Assembly: GCA_031422315.1 (NCBI GenBank)
Contig: JANOQN010000042.1
Location: 76,391 to 140,390 of the forward strand
Direction: 5' to 3'
DNA length: 64,000 bases
From: JANNYA01 sp031422315
GTDB taxonomy: Bacteria > Pseudomonadota > Gammaproteobacteria > Xanthomonadales > SZUA-5
Program-made: the position numbers and the translations under genes
Shown: in pieces, positions 1 to 8,092 of the stretch
Position numbering within the stretch: the stretch's first letter is position 1
How the letters are laid out: each line of letters begins with the position of its first letter
Notes under the pieces: generated by a model
What the model saw: only the letters and a program-made list of their open reading frames with translations
The model's database searches: none
Told to the model about the DNA's origin: nothing

Positions 1-149
1 TGTTTTGGCGGAGGCGTAGTACCGAAATGGACTTGGCCGTTCTCGTCGGTCCATTTGTGGATTTGCTGCGCATGTGCTTGATTAGCAATCGCTGTCATTA
101 TTAAGAGTGCAGCAAACGGAACTGCGACAAACTGAGCATAGGTTTTCAT
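1..149 (-). CDS. DUF4124-type secreted protein, N-terminal part (cut by window edge)
   Basis: The minus strand encodes an N-terminal signal peptide (MKTYAQFVAVPFAALLIMTA..., Ala-rich end with an AHAQ cleavage site near residue 28). It is followed by IHKWTDENGQVHFGTTPPP, the hallmark 'W-x-D-x-x-G-x-x-H-F' start of the DUF4124 domain found in many proteobacterial periplasmic proteins of unknown function. The gene starts at ATG 147-149 and runs off the left edge, so only about 49 residues are visible. It lies in the same direction as thiE but is separated from it by 116 bp. The function of the family is not established; the domain call rests on the short motif alone. Confidence 0.7.
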   Translation of the reverse strand, partial: MKTYAQFVAVPFAALLIMTAIANQAHAQQIHKWTDENGQVHFGTTPPPK

Positions 150-265
150 AACAAACTCCCTTGGAATGACTGAATCTTTGCAGGACTTAAACTCTGAAGC
201 AAATAGCCGCAGGCTACAAGTGGGGCGCTCGTGCAATTGCTAACTATTCAGCTCACACGTCATCA

Positions 266-889
266 TTATTTAGCGCTAAAACACGCGCTAAACGCTTCCG
301 CTTGCTGGCGCACGGATTCCGTGCGTTCGAAAAGTGCGCTAACCACGGCTAAATAGTCAGCGCCGGCATTAATGAGCGCTGTGGCTTTAGCTACCGTTAT
401 GCCGCCAATCGCGACCAGCGGCAAACCAAAGGCGCGCGCCTGCGCTAGTAATTCAAAACTTGCTTGCCGCGTATTGCGCTTCGTGGTGCTTTCGTAAAAA
501 GCGCCAAAAGCGAGATAGCTGGCACCGTCAGCGCTTGCTTGTTCGGCGCGCGCCAGGCTGTCATAACAAGAAGCGCCAATGATCGCCGCTGCGCCTAGCG
601 CTTTGCGCGCATCCGCTACGCTGCAATCGCCTTCGCCAACATGCAAGCCGCAACCTAGTTTAGCGGCGAGCAGCATATCGTCATTAACAATAAACTGCGC
701 GCCAGTCACTTTGCAAAGCTGCTGCAGCTGTTTGGCTTCGCGCTCGCGTTGGCTTGCGGGCTTTTGTTTGGCTCGGTATTGCAAATAAACCGCGCCACCC
801 GCGAGCGCCTGCTCGCAGGCTTCGAAAAGCGCTGCATCGCTGAGCTGCTCTGGCGTTATAGCGTATAGCCCACCGGCTTTGGCGATCAC
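266..889 (-). CDS. thiE: Thiamine-phosphate synthase
   Basis: A 207-aa TIM-barrel protein of normal ThiE length. In the thiamine pathway this enzyme joins hydroxymethylpyrimidine pyrophosphate to thiazole phosphate to give thiamine monophosphate in the cytoplasm. Visible signatures are GLYAITP at the N-terminus, the substrate loop YLQYRAK (around residue 37), FIVNDD (around 66), GLHVGEGD (around 81), and the phosphate-binding VAIGGI / AGADYLAVVSALF near the C-terminus. The start codon is GTG; no ATG is available because the upstream gene ends 12 bp before it. It follows the lipoprotein gene at 902-1960 closely, so the two are probably co-transcribed. No TPP riboswitch is evident upstream. Confidence 0.93.
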   Translation of the reverse strand: MIAKAGGLYAITPEQLSDAALFEACEQALAGGAVYLQYRAKQKPASQREREAKQLQQLCKVTGAQFIVNDDMLLAAKLGCGLHVGEGDCSVADARKALGAAAIIGASCYDSLARAEQASADGASYLAFGAFYESTTKRNTRQASFELLAQARAFGLPLVAIGGITVAKATALINAGADYLAVVSALFERTESVRQQAEAFSACFSAK

Positions 890-901
890 TGAATCTACGT
901 C

Positions 902-1960
902 TTAGAAGCACATTTTGCGTGCGCCGAGCGCCGCTGCTATGTCATGCCAGTTGTAGGCTGTTAGCTTGTCGTCGGCAATCAGATACACGCCGCCATTGGG
1001 CAAGTATTTCGTCATGCGACCTACGAATCGCATATCGGACGCGGCTTTGATTCCAGGCAAGCTAACCGTGCCGATAGATTCAAAACTGAGCCGACTCAAT
1101 AGTTCCAGTTGAAAGCCTGCGTCGGTTTTTTGCAGCGCAATCCAGTAGCCTGGATTTGAGCCGCGTGTGCAGGCCATGACGTCAATGCCAAGCGTTTCTG
1201 CTTTCAGTGCAATAGGCTTTTGCTCGGTGAACTGGCCATCTTTATCTAGAAAGCGCAGCGTTCTACCTTGAGTCAGCATAAAACCCGCTTCCAGCGGATG
1301 CGCGCTGAGTGATGAAATCTGCGCCGCGCCCAAGTCCAATTCGCTGGTAGATTTTATAGAAAGCAGCTCTAAATCACCGACGTCAACGAGTGTCTTAGAC
1401 TTCATATCAGCCCGGAAGAATTTCAGTTTATCGCCGGAAGGCTGTTTGTCTAACACCGCGACGCGATAGCCCGGGCTCAACTTGGTTATCGCCATGGCTT
1501 GCGGGTTGACGAGGTCGGCAAGTTTTTGCACTCCATAACTTCGCGGTGTCACGTCCACGCCGACAACCTGTAGCGCCTGATTGGCATCCATCATAAACAG
1601 CGTGCCGTCTGCTTCCCGTACCCATGCATGATCAGACATGGGGTTTTTTGCGGTTTTTGTAATGCTTTGAAAAAGAGCGCCTTCATCGGTGCCGATTTGG
1701 AATAGCGTTTTGGCGGTGGGCGCGGTTATGAAAAAAGAATCGCCCCGATCTTGGTCATAAAAATAAGCAAAGGTTTTTAACGCGGCTTGAGCTGGCGCTG
1801 CGATGGCATAGATCGGCTTGAGTTCAACTGTCGCGGCGGCGGGCGGTGTGGTGGCAGGCGTTGCTGCGTTCGACGCGTCTTTTTGACTCGCGCAGCCGAC
1901 AAGGCCCAGGCAGCTTATGCTCGCAGCTGAGATTAAAAGTATTGGGAAAAGATTCTTCAT
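902..1960 (-). CDS. Putative lipoprotein of unknown function
   Basis: A 352-aa protein with a lipoprotein signal peptide: positively charged MKN, hydrophobic stretch, and lipobox LVGC with the modifiable Cys at residue 23. A low-complexity Ala/Thr/Pro linker (about residues 30-47) follows, as often seen after lipid anchors. The rest has a beta-rich, repeat-like pattern (for example alternating 'F-M-L-T-Q-G-R-T-L-R-F-L-D-K-D-G' strands) suggestive of a beta-propeller or WD-like fold, but I do not recognise a named family. An AGGA-like ribosome-binding site precedes ATG 1958-1960. thiE follows after 12 bp, but nothing in the sequence links the protein to thiamine. Localisation to the outer or inner membrane is inferred from the lipobox. 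Confidence 0.75.
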   Translation of the reverse strand: MKNLFPILLISAASISCLGLVGCASQKDASNAATPATTPPAAATVELKPIYAIAAPAQAALKTFAYFYDQDRGDSFFITAPTAKTLFQIGTDEGALFQSITKTAKNPMSDHAWVREADGTLFMMDANQALQVVGVDVTPRSYGVQKLADLVNPQAMAITKLSPGYRVAVLDKQPSGDKLKFFRADMKSKTLVDVGDLELLSIKSTSELDLGAAQISSLSAHPLEAGFMLTQGRTLRFLDKDGQFTEQKPIALKAETLGIDVMACTRGSNPGYWIALQKTDAGFQLELLSRLSFESIGTVSLPGIKAASDMRFVGRMTKYLPNGGVYLIADDKLTAYNWHDIAAALGARKMCF

Positions 1961-2107
1961 AGATTTGTCCTGTTTGAGGCGTGCAGTAGCTAGCCGCTTG
2001 GGAAAAAGTTCGCAATTAGTAGCAATGGTCTTAAATCAGTGCGCAGTTTAACAGCTTGAGCTTTGATAGCGCTTGCTAGAGCGGGCAAGCTCACGCAGAC
2101 TTCAGCG

Positions 2108-2815
2108 ATGCGAGCCCAGATTCCCCGTGCAAAAAAAGACGTCAGCTTATTCGTTAATGCGATCAACCTAGGCTCGTATTTCTTGCGTGGCGCACAGCCT
2201 TATCCAGTTAGCAAACTCAAGCTTAAGCAGCGCGTCCGGGGCTTGACAGCCTCCACGCTGATTGGTTCCCGCACATCCGAGCGCGCGAAAGTGCGCGCGC
2301 TTAATCAACGCCTAGGTATAGATGCACGCTACGGCGCAAAGCATCAGTTGGCGCCGCAATGTGAGGCGCTGCTGTTGACGCTGTGCGGATTGGACGGTTT
2401 GCGCCGCGAATTCTGGCTGGCGCCGCAGGCAGCGCTGGCTTGGCGAGCTCTTAAAGCGGCGGCGCAAGCAGATGGCGTGCGCCTCGTTGAAATTTCAGGC
2501 TTTCGCAGCGTTGAATATCAAGCGGGATTGATTTTGGGCAAACTTCGGCGCGGTCAAACCATTGCGGAGATACTTAAAGTTTCTGCCGCACCTGGATTTT
2601 CAGAACACCATACCGGCCGAGCGGTAGACGTTTGCGATAGCGATGAGCTGGCTAACCGATCGTTTTTGACCGAAGCGTTCGAATTGACTGAAAGCTACGC
2701 TTGGCTAGTGCAAAACGCGTCGCGATACGGCTTTACTCAAAGCTTTGGCCGAGACAATCGCCATGGCATCGCTTATGAGCCCTGGCACTGGTGTTATCGA
2801 CAGCGAACACTTTGA
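2108..2815 (+). CDS. VanY-family D-alanyl-D-alanine carboxypeptidase (peptidase M15B)
   Basis: The C-terminal ~150 residues carry the M15B signature: ISGFRS, then SEHHTGRAVDV (zinc-ligand His and Asp) and EPWHWCY (third zinc-ligand His). Such enzymes trim the terminal D-Ala from peptidoglycan stem peptides or recycled muropeptides. Before this domain lies a segment like the family's usual lead-in (LGIDARYG, then AW-ALKAAA-ADGVRL). No obvious signal peptide is seen, so a cytoplasmic recycling role is possible. I start at ATG 2108 (235 aa); the frame stays open to a TTG at 2063, which would add 15 residues. The gene stands alone, divergent from the lipoprotein gene and 79 bp ahead of the M17 peptidase. 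Confidence 0.85.
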   Translation: MRAQIPRAKKDVSLFVNAINLGSYFLRGAQPYPVSKLKLKQRVRGLTASTLIGSRTSERAKVRALNQRLGIDARYGAKHQLAPQCEALLLTLCGLDGLRREFWLAPQAALAWRALKAAAQADGVRLVEISGFRSVEYQAGLILGKLRRGQTIAEILKVSAAPGFSEHHTGRAVDVCDSDELANRSFLTEAFELTESYAWLVQNASRYGFTQSFGRDNRHGIAYEPWHWCYRQRTL

Positions 2816-2894
2816 ACGCCTGCTCATTACTCATTACCTGTATTACTAAACCTGTATTGCTAACAACCTATATTTTTGACGGAAAAATTTACCC

Positions 2895-4205
2895 ATGACA
2901 AGCCACGCAATTCGCGTTGAACTCTGCCACCTTCCCGCGCCGGATGCGTTTGGTAGGCACAATATTTTATCGTTTCAAGGTGAGCTTGCGCTAGTTCACG
3001 CGGGATTGGCGGCTGACCCATTGCGTGCTATTGCCAGTGCAGGACGCCGACTCGCCAGTTTGGGCATCGCGGCGGCACAGCTGCAGGGTGATTGGCATTT
3101 ATCCGCTGCAAAAATTTCCGGGTTTGATGCGCAATGGGCGTTTGCGCAGGGTTTCGCCAGCGCGAAGCGGCTCAATGAAGTCGCATTTTGTGGCGCCGAG
3201 CAATCAGCGCTGAGCTGTTTAGCGCGGCATACCGAATGGCTTAAGACGCAAGTTAACGCCACGCCACAAGCACTGGCACCGATTACGTTGGCAGAGCGCA
3301 GCATTGCGTACCTGCAAAGCTTGGCCCCGAACGCCATTAGCTTTTCGCTGCTGCAAGGCGAGGCGCTTGCTAACGCCGGCTATGTTGGGATTTATGAAGT
3401 TGGACGCGGGTCCGTCCGGGATCCTGTTTTGCTGAGCTTAGATTTCAACCCGACGGGCGATCCGAATGCACCAACCGACGTTGCGCTTGTCGGCAAAGGC
3501 ATTACGTTTGACTCGGGCGGCTATTCCATCAAAGAAACCACCAGCATGCTGGGCATGAAGTGCGACATGGGCGGCGCAGCGTTGGTGACGGCGGCGCTGG
3601 GCTATGCGATCGATCAAGGTTTGCGAAGCCGAGTTCGGTTGATTTTGTGCTGCGCGGAAAATTTAATTTCTGGGCACGCCTACAAGTTGGGCGATGTGCT
3701 GCGCTATCGCAATGGCGTCAGCGTCGAGATCGTTAACACCGATGCCGAAGGGCGATTGGTGCTGGCGGATGGCTTGATCGACGCGCAGGCGCTTAATCCG
3801 CGCTTGATCATTGACGCAGCGACGCTGACTGGCGCGGCAATCACCGCCTTGGGCACTGACTACAATGCGGTTTTTACGCAATCCAATCCGCTTGCGGCCT
3901 GGTATCTGGCGCTTGCCGCCGCACAACAAGAAGCGCATTGGCAATTGCCATTGGCCGGATTTCATCGCAGCAAATGCCCTAGCGCTTACGCAGACACCGC
4001 AAATTCAAGACCGGTGAAAGGCGGTGGCCCGGGCGGTGCGAGCAATGCCGCGGGGTTTCTCAGCCGCTTTGTTAATGAAGGCCAAGCGTGGCTGCATTTG
4101 GATTTGGCGGCAGCATTTGCGGATAGTGATGGTGGCTTATTTGCGGCGGGCGCTACCGGTTTAGGACTAAGAACTTTGAGCCAGGCGCTGTTGGCAAAAC
4201 CATGA
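2895..4205 (+). CDS. M17 leucyl aminopeptidase family protein, PepB-like
   Basis: A 436-aa enzyme; the family uses two metal ions to release N-terminal residues from peptides. Two M17 core motifs are intact: GKGITFDSGGYSIK (around residue 207; metal-binding Lys and Asp) and NTDAEGRLVLADGL (around 281; metal-binding Asp and Glu, and catalytic Arg). SMLGMKCDMGGAA follows the first motif. The combination 'GKGITFDSGGYSIK' is closer to PepB than to PepA. The N-terminal half is diverged, as usual in the family. The stop overlaps the lgt start by ATGA, so the two are translationally coupled. A second M17 paralogue lies at 24445-25872. Confidence 0.9.
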   Translation: MTSHAIRVELCHLPAPDAFGRHNILSFQGELALVHAGLAADPLRAIASAGRRLASLGIAAAQLQGDWHLSAAKISGFDAQWAFAQGFASAKRLNEVAFCGAEQSALSCLARHTEWLKTQVNATPQALAPITLAERSIAYLQSLAPNAISFSLLQGEALANAGYVGIYEVGRGSVRDPVLLSLDFNPTGDPNAPTDVALVGKGITFDSGGYSIKETTSMLGMKCDMGGAALVTAALGYAIDQGLRSRVRLILCCAENLISGHAYKLGDVLRYRNGVSVEIVNTDAEGRLVLADGLIDAQALNPRLIIDAATLTGAAITALGTDYNAVFTQSNPLAAWYLALAAAQQEAHWQLPLAGFHRSKCPSAYADTANSRPVKGGGPGGASNAAGFLSRFVNEGQAWLHLDLAAAFADSDGGLFAAGATGLGLRTLSQALLAKP

Positions 4206-5059
4206 TCGTATTGCACACACTAAGCGGTACGATCGCAAAAATAGGTCCGCTGACACTCAATTGGTACGGCATTTCCTACATTTTGGCTTGTGCATTGGGC
4301 TACTTTATTAGTCTACGACGTACTAAAGAGGCTTGGCGCGGCTTTAGCGCCGCGCAGCTGGAAGATTTACTGTTTTACGTCATGCTCGGCGTTATTTTAG
4401 GTGGACGCGCGGGCTATGTGCTGTTTTACGGGTTTGACGGGTTTGTCGCAGATCCACTTTCACTATTTAGGGTGTGGGAAGGCGGCATGAGTTTCCACGG
4501 TGGCCTGCTCGGCGTGATCGCTGCGACTGCACTTTGGAGCCGGCAAAACAACCGTAAGACGTTGGATTCATTAGATTTTATCGCCCCACTTGTGCCATTC
4601 GCGCTCGGCGTGGTGCGCTTGCTGGGCAATTTCGTCAATGGTGAGCTTTGGGGCAGGCTGACCAACGCAAACTGGGGCTGGCTATTTCCAAACGCGCCCG
4701 AATTGGCTAGCTTTTCGATGGCTGAGCTTAAACAACGCGCAGCGGAAGGTTCACTCAACGCGTTTGCGAGGCACCCATCTCAGCTATATCAGGCATTTTT
4801 AGAAGGCTTGGTGCTAGCGGGCCTGCTTTGGTGGTATTCCAAGCGCCAACGCCCGACCGGTGCAGTCGGAGGATTTTTTGTGCTTGGCTACGGCGTGCAG
4901 CGTTTTTTGGTCGAGTTTTTCAGAGAACCCGATCAACAGCTCGGCTTCGTCGCGCTGCAATGGATGACGATGGGGCAATTGCTGTGCCTGCCGATGATGG
5001 TGTTCGGCGCTTGGCTGATCTGGTTTTCTTATCGAAAAGCCGCTCGTTCGTTGAATTAG
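4202..5059 (+). CDS. lgt: Prolipoprotein diacylglyceryl transferase
   Basis: A 285-aa inner-membrane enzyme that transfers diacylglyceryl from phosphatidylglycerol to the lipobox Cys of prolipoproteins, the first step of lipoprotein maturation. Signatures present are GGRAGYVLFYG (around residue 66), FHGGLLGV (around 98, with the essential His), VRLLGNFVNGELWGR (around 139, with the essential Arg and the NGELWGR block) and HPSQLYQAFLEG (around 195). About seven hydrophobic segments fit its known topology. It overlaps the aminopeptidase stop by four bases (ATGA) and its own stop overlaps the convergent ribD stop by four bases. Lipoproteins such as that at 902-1960 are expected substrates. Confidence 0.97.
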   Translation: MIVLHTLSGTIAKIGPLTLNWYGISYILACALGYFISLRRTKEAWRGFSAAQLEDLLFYVMLGVILGGRAGYVLFYGFDGFVADPLSLFRVWEGGMSFHGGLLGVIAATALWSRQNNRKTLDSLDFIAPLVPFALGVVRLLGNFVNGELWGRLTNANWGWLFPNAPELASFSMAELKQRAAEGSLNAFARHPSQLYQAFLEGLVLAGLLWWYSKRQRPTGAVGGFFVLGYGVQRFLVEFFREPDQQLGFVALQWMTMGQLLCLPMMVFGAWLIWFSYRKAARSLN

Positions 5060-6279
5060 CCTGCAAACGGGTGCGAACTGCTTTTGGCAACTTTTACAAC
5101 AAAGTCTAAGTCGCGCTCGTCCACTTGATGTCGAACTTGCGATGTTGCGCCAAGCAATCCTAAACCATGCCCTAAAATCATCCGCACATCTGGCCCAAGC
5201 TGGCGCACGTCCCACACTTGCCAGCGCGGCACCTCGCTAAGCGTACTGAACTCAGGCAAACAAGCGAATGGGCGGGCACGCTCGCCTAGAATGATTGGCG
5301 CTGTGTATAGCAATAGCTCGTCGACTAAATTTAGCCGAAATAGTGTGCCCGCTAACGTGGCACCGGCCTCGACGAGTAGCTCGCCAATTTGGTGCGCTGT
5401 GGCTAAATGAGCGAGCAGCGCAGATAGGGCAACATCAGGATCGAGGCCAGCCGCGCTAAAACTCAGCGCGGGTTCTGGCGCTGCGCTATCGGTGCTGTGC
5501 GCAATTAAAGTGCGGCCCGGCGTGTGCAGCAATCTTGCGTTGGCGGGCGTGCGCAATTGTGTGTCCAACACCACTTTAAGCGGCTCGGGAAAAGCTGCTG
5601 GTAGCGCATCAAGCTCAGCTGCCGGCAGCCTTGCATTAAGCCGCGGATTATCCGCCAGCACAGTGCCAATGCCAGTCAAAATTGCGCACGACCTTGCGCG
5701 CCAGCGCTGTACGTCTATGCGAGCGGGTTCTGAGGTTAACCACTGGCTAGCGCCGTTCGCCAGCGCGGTACGGCCATCCAAACTGGCCGCCATTTTTAGC
5801 CGCAACCAGGGCCGCCCGCGCTCAATGCGGCTAAAAAATCCGGCGTTGAGCGCACGCGCCTGTGCATTCATTAGGCCCGATTCGACGGCAATTCCAGCGT
5901 GGCGCAAAATCTCCACACCGCGACCGGCTACTTGTGCAAACGGATCGCCACTGGCAATCAGCACGCGCGCAATTCCGGCTTCGCGCAAGGCAATCGCGCA
6001 AGGCCCGGTGCGGCCGATGTGGGCACAGGGCTCGAGCGTCACGTAAGCAGTGGCGCCCTGGGTGGATTCGCCATTTGCCTGCGCATTTTGCAGCGCGACA
6101 ACTTCGGCGTGCGCTAGCCCCGCTTTGGCGTGAAAGCCAGCGCCGATAATCCGATCGCCCTGCGCGAGTACACAGCCCACGCGTGGGTTGGGCCGCGTGG
6201 TGTAAAGCCCGCACTCGGCAAGCTCGAGTGCGCGCGCCATACAGGCTAGATCAAATTCGGAATTCGCTTGCTTATGCAT
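5056..6279 (-). CDS. ribD: Bifunctional riboflavin deaminase/reductase
   Basis: A 407-aa two-domain cytoplasmic enzyme catalysing the second and third steps of riboflavin synthesis. The N-terminal deaminase (about residues 10-150) has the zinc motif HAEVVAL (around 57) and EPCAHIGRTGPC (around 83). The C-terminal NADPH-dependent reductase (about 155-385) begins with RPWLRLKMAASLDGRTA and continues with WLTSEPAR. Riboflavin genes often cluster as ribD-ribE-ribB-ribH, but none follows here; lgt converges on it instead. Upstream lies pxpC, 149 bp away on the same strand. No FMN riboswitch consensus is visible in that gap, though a perfect 8-bp hairpin sits in it. Confidence 0.96.
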   Translation of the reverse strand: MHKQANSEFDLACMARALELAECGLYTTRPNPRVGCVLAQGDRIIGAGFHAKAGLAHAEVVALQNAQANGESTQGATAYVTLEPCAHIGRTGPCAIALREAGIARVLIASGDPFAQVAGRGVEILRHAGIAVESGLMNAQARALNAGFFSRIERGRPWLRLKMAASLDGRTALANGASQWLTSEPARIDVQRWRARSCAILTGIGTVLADNPRLNARLPAAELDALPAAFPEPLKVVLDTQLRTPANARLLHTPGRTLIAHSTDSAAPEPALSFSAAGLDPDVALSALLAHLATAHQIGELLVEAGATLAGTLFRLNLVDELLLYTAPIILGERARPFACLPEFSTLSEVPRWQVWDVRQLGPDVRMILGHGLGLLGATSQVRHQVDERDLDFVVKVAKSSSHPFAG

Positions 6280-6348
6280 CGTTAATTTTGCCCGAGGAGT
6301 TTATAAACACGCTAGTTTCCTTCCATGTTGTGTTGCGCCGCTCGACCG

Positions 6349-6375
6349 TACATGGTGAGCTTTTTGAACCATGTA
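6349..6375. other. Perfect 8-bp inverted repeat between pxpC and ribD
   Basis: TACATGGT (6349-6356) and ACCATGTA (6368-6375) form an 8-bp stem with an 11-nt loop. No long T tract follows on either strand, so it is not a classic intrinsic terminator. It could be an operator or a leader hairpin ahead of ribD. Confidence 0.4.
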
Positions 6376-6428
6376 GGGTTTTAGCCGCAGTTCGGCGTTT
6401 CATTCTAATAGTCTCGAACCGATTTTCA

Positions 6429-7382
6429 TTAGCTTGAGCTGGCAATCGCCAAGACCTGCCGCTCCTGCAATCTCTCTCTCGCCAAATTTAGCTGCTGCGC
6501 TTGCAACCAGTCCACACATTCAAACTGCACAACTTCACCGATTTTGACCTGCGCGAGCTTGGCTAAGTCGGCGCTAATCACACAGCCAGCTAGCGCGTAG
6601 CCGCCGAGCGTTTGCGCGTCAATGCCGAGCACGAGCGGCTCGCCGCTGGGCAGCACTTGAATTGCGCCGGGTACTACGCCTGCGGAAAGTGCGCTGCTGA
6701 GGGCGGGTTCTATTTGCAACGCCGGGCCTTGCAGTCGCAGCGCGGCTCTGGAACATTGCGATGTAAGTTGGTAGCGCCGCTGGTTGAGCTGAGCGGCGAG
6801 CGCATCGTTGAATGGTAGAAATCGCAACGGGTTCGCACCTTGCACAGCGCTACTCGTCAGTGGAATCGGCCACGCGTGCGGTAGCGTTCGCTGAGGCGCT
6901 GGCTTGGCTGCCATAACGGGTAGCACATCGCTATTTTTGAGCATGCGCCCGGCCCGCCCGCCGAAATGGTTAGCAGCATCGGTGCTCAAGCTGTGCATGA
7001 CTTCGGGTAAATCCAGCGCCGAAGCAGTGGCGAGATAGAGCGTTCGCCCGGCAAACCAGCGATATATGCGCAGCGTTTCGCCCTGCACTAGCCAAAAGGC
7101 GCAGCCTGGATAAAACTGCCGTCGATCATTTGCTTGACTGCCAATACTCAAACTCGCCCAAGCGCCAAAGCAGGCGATTTGGATCGGCGCATCAGTAGTG
7201 ATTTCGAAGTGGCTTTCGCAAATTTCAATGCACGCGGATTCAGGTTTATTTCCGACTAATAAATTGGCAACGCTGGCGCTATGCGGATCAGCAAAGCCTG
7301 CGTGCCCGATGCCGAGCGCTTCAAAGCCAAACCGCCCGGCATCTTGAATGCTGCTCAAACCTGCTTTGATTAGCGTCAACAT
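6429..7382 (-). CDS. pxpC: 5-oxoprolinase subunit C / biotin-dependent carboxyltransferase family (KipA-like)
   Basis: A 317-aa protein with the family start L-I-K-A-G-L-S-S-I-Q-D-A-G-R-F-G, followed by GIGHAGFADPHS and later RAGRMLK. In bacteria PxpA, PxpB and PxpC form an ATP-dependent 5-oxoprolinase that opens pyroglutamate to glutamate; in Bacillus the same two small subunits are known as KipI and KipA. The start overlaps the 3' end of pxpB by 7 bp, typical of translational coupling. pxpA, usually adjacent, is not in the window. The function is therefore either completed by a remote pxpA or differs from 5-oxoproline hydrolysis. Confidence 0.9.
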   Translation of the reverse strand: MLTLIKAGLSSIQDAGRFGFEALGIGHAGFADPHSASVANLLVGNKPESACIEICESHFEITTDAPIQIACFGAWASLSIGSQANDRRQFYPGCAFWLVQGETLRIYRWFAGRTLYLATASALDLPEVMHSLSTDAANHFGGRAGRMLKNSDVLPVMAAKPAPQRTLPHAWPIPLTSSAVQGANPLRFLPFNDALAAQLNQRRYQLTSQCSRAALRLQGPALQIEPALSSALSAGVVPGAIQVLPSGEPLVLGIDAQTLGGYALAGCVISADLAKLAQVKIGEVVQFECVDWLQAQQLNLARERLQERQVLAIASSS

Positions 7383-8083
7383 ACAAACTGAACTCGGTCA
7401 CCCGGTGCAAGCCAGCAGGGCGAGCCGGCGCGCTCTGCGAAACCGTTTGGGTCAAATAGCGGCTGCGCTATCTGCCCAATTATGTGCCAGCCGCCCGGGC
7501 TCGCTGCCGGATAAATACCCGCTTGTGCGCCGCCAATCGCGACGCTCAGCGCCGGAACGTGCGTGCGCGGCACAGCTTTGCGCTGAAAGCTCAGCGCAGG
7601 CGGCAAGCCCAGCAAATACGGGAAGCCCGCTCGAAAGCCAATCTGCGCAACCTGAAACCTAGCCGCGCAAAATTGCTGCAAAAGCTGCCGGGTTGATAGC
7701 CCAAAAGCGTCCGCTAAGATTTCTGCATCAAGCCCAGGTTCGGGCAGCAATTGCAGTTCGACAATAGGATTAGTGGTGTTAGTGGTTGACGCGGGTGTTT
7801 CGTTAGCGCTTAGGAAGCTTATGATTTGATGGGCCGACTCGCCAAAGTCAGCGCCCGGTCGCAGCAGCAGCGTCAAACTTGCATAGGCCGGAACCAGCGC
7901 CCACCCGCCGTGCGAAAAGAGCGGCTGCAACGCACTGCTGAGTGCATGTACCAAACCGCTGCTGGCTAGACTCATTTGCTGCTCTGCCAATTCAATCCGG
8001 ATTGCACGATCCCCGAGTGGACGCAGCCACCAGTGGCTATGCCCGAAAGCTATTTCAATCGGGGCGCCACTGTAGTCCATCAA
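7376..8083 (-). CDS. pxpB: 5-oxoprolinase subunit B (KipI-like)
   Basis: A 235-aa protein with the KipI/PxpB start block RPLGDRAIRIEL (around residue 20). It also has a central region with VELQLLPEPGLDAEILADAFGL, and the C-terminal block GFRAGFPYLLGLPP followed by RTHVPALSVAIGGAQAGIYP and SPGGWHIIG. This is the partner of PxpC in the cytoplasmic 5-oxoprolinase complex. It starts 9 bp after the pyruvate kinase stop and overlaps pxpC by 7 bp, so pyk-pxpB-pxpC probably form one transcript. Length and motifs are normal for the family. Confidence 0.92.
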   Translation of the reverse strand: MMDYSGAPIEIAFGHSHWWLRPLGDRAIRIELAEQQMSLASSGLVHALSSALQPLFSHGGWALVPAYASLTLLLRPGADFGESAHQIISFLSANETPASTTNTTNPIVELQLLPEPGLDAEILADAFGLSTRQLLQQFCAARFQVAQIGFRAGFPYLLGLPPALSFQRKAVPRTHVPALSVAIGGAQAGIYPAASPGGWHIIGQIAQPLFDPNGFAERAGSPCWLAPGDRVQFVC

Positions 8084-8092
8084 AAGCGGTTG

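Noticed and set aside
6280..6428. Possible FMN riboswitch ahead of ribD
   Set aside because: The conserved RFN-element blocks (such as AGGGGCGGGGTG) are not present; only a simple 8-bp inverted repeat is seen.
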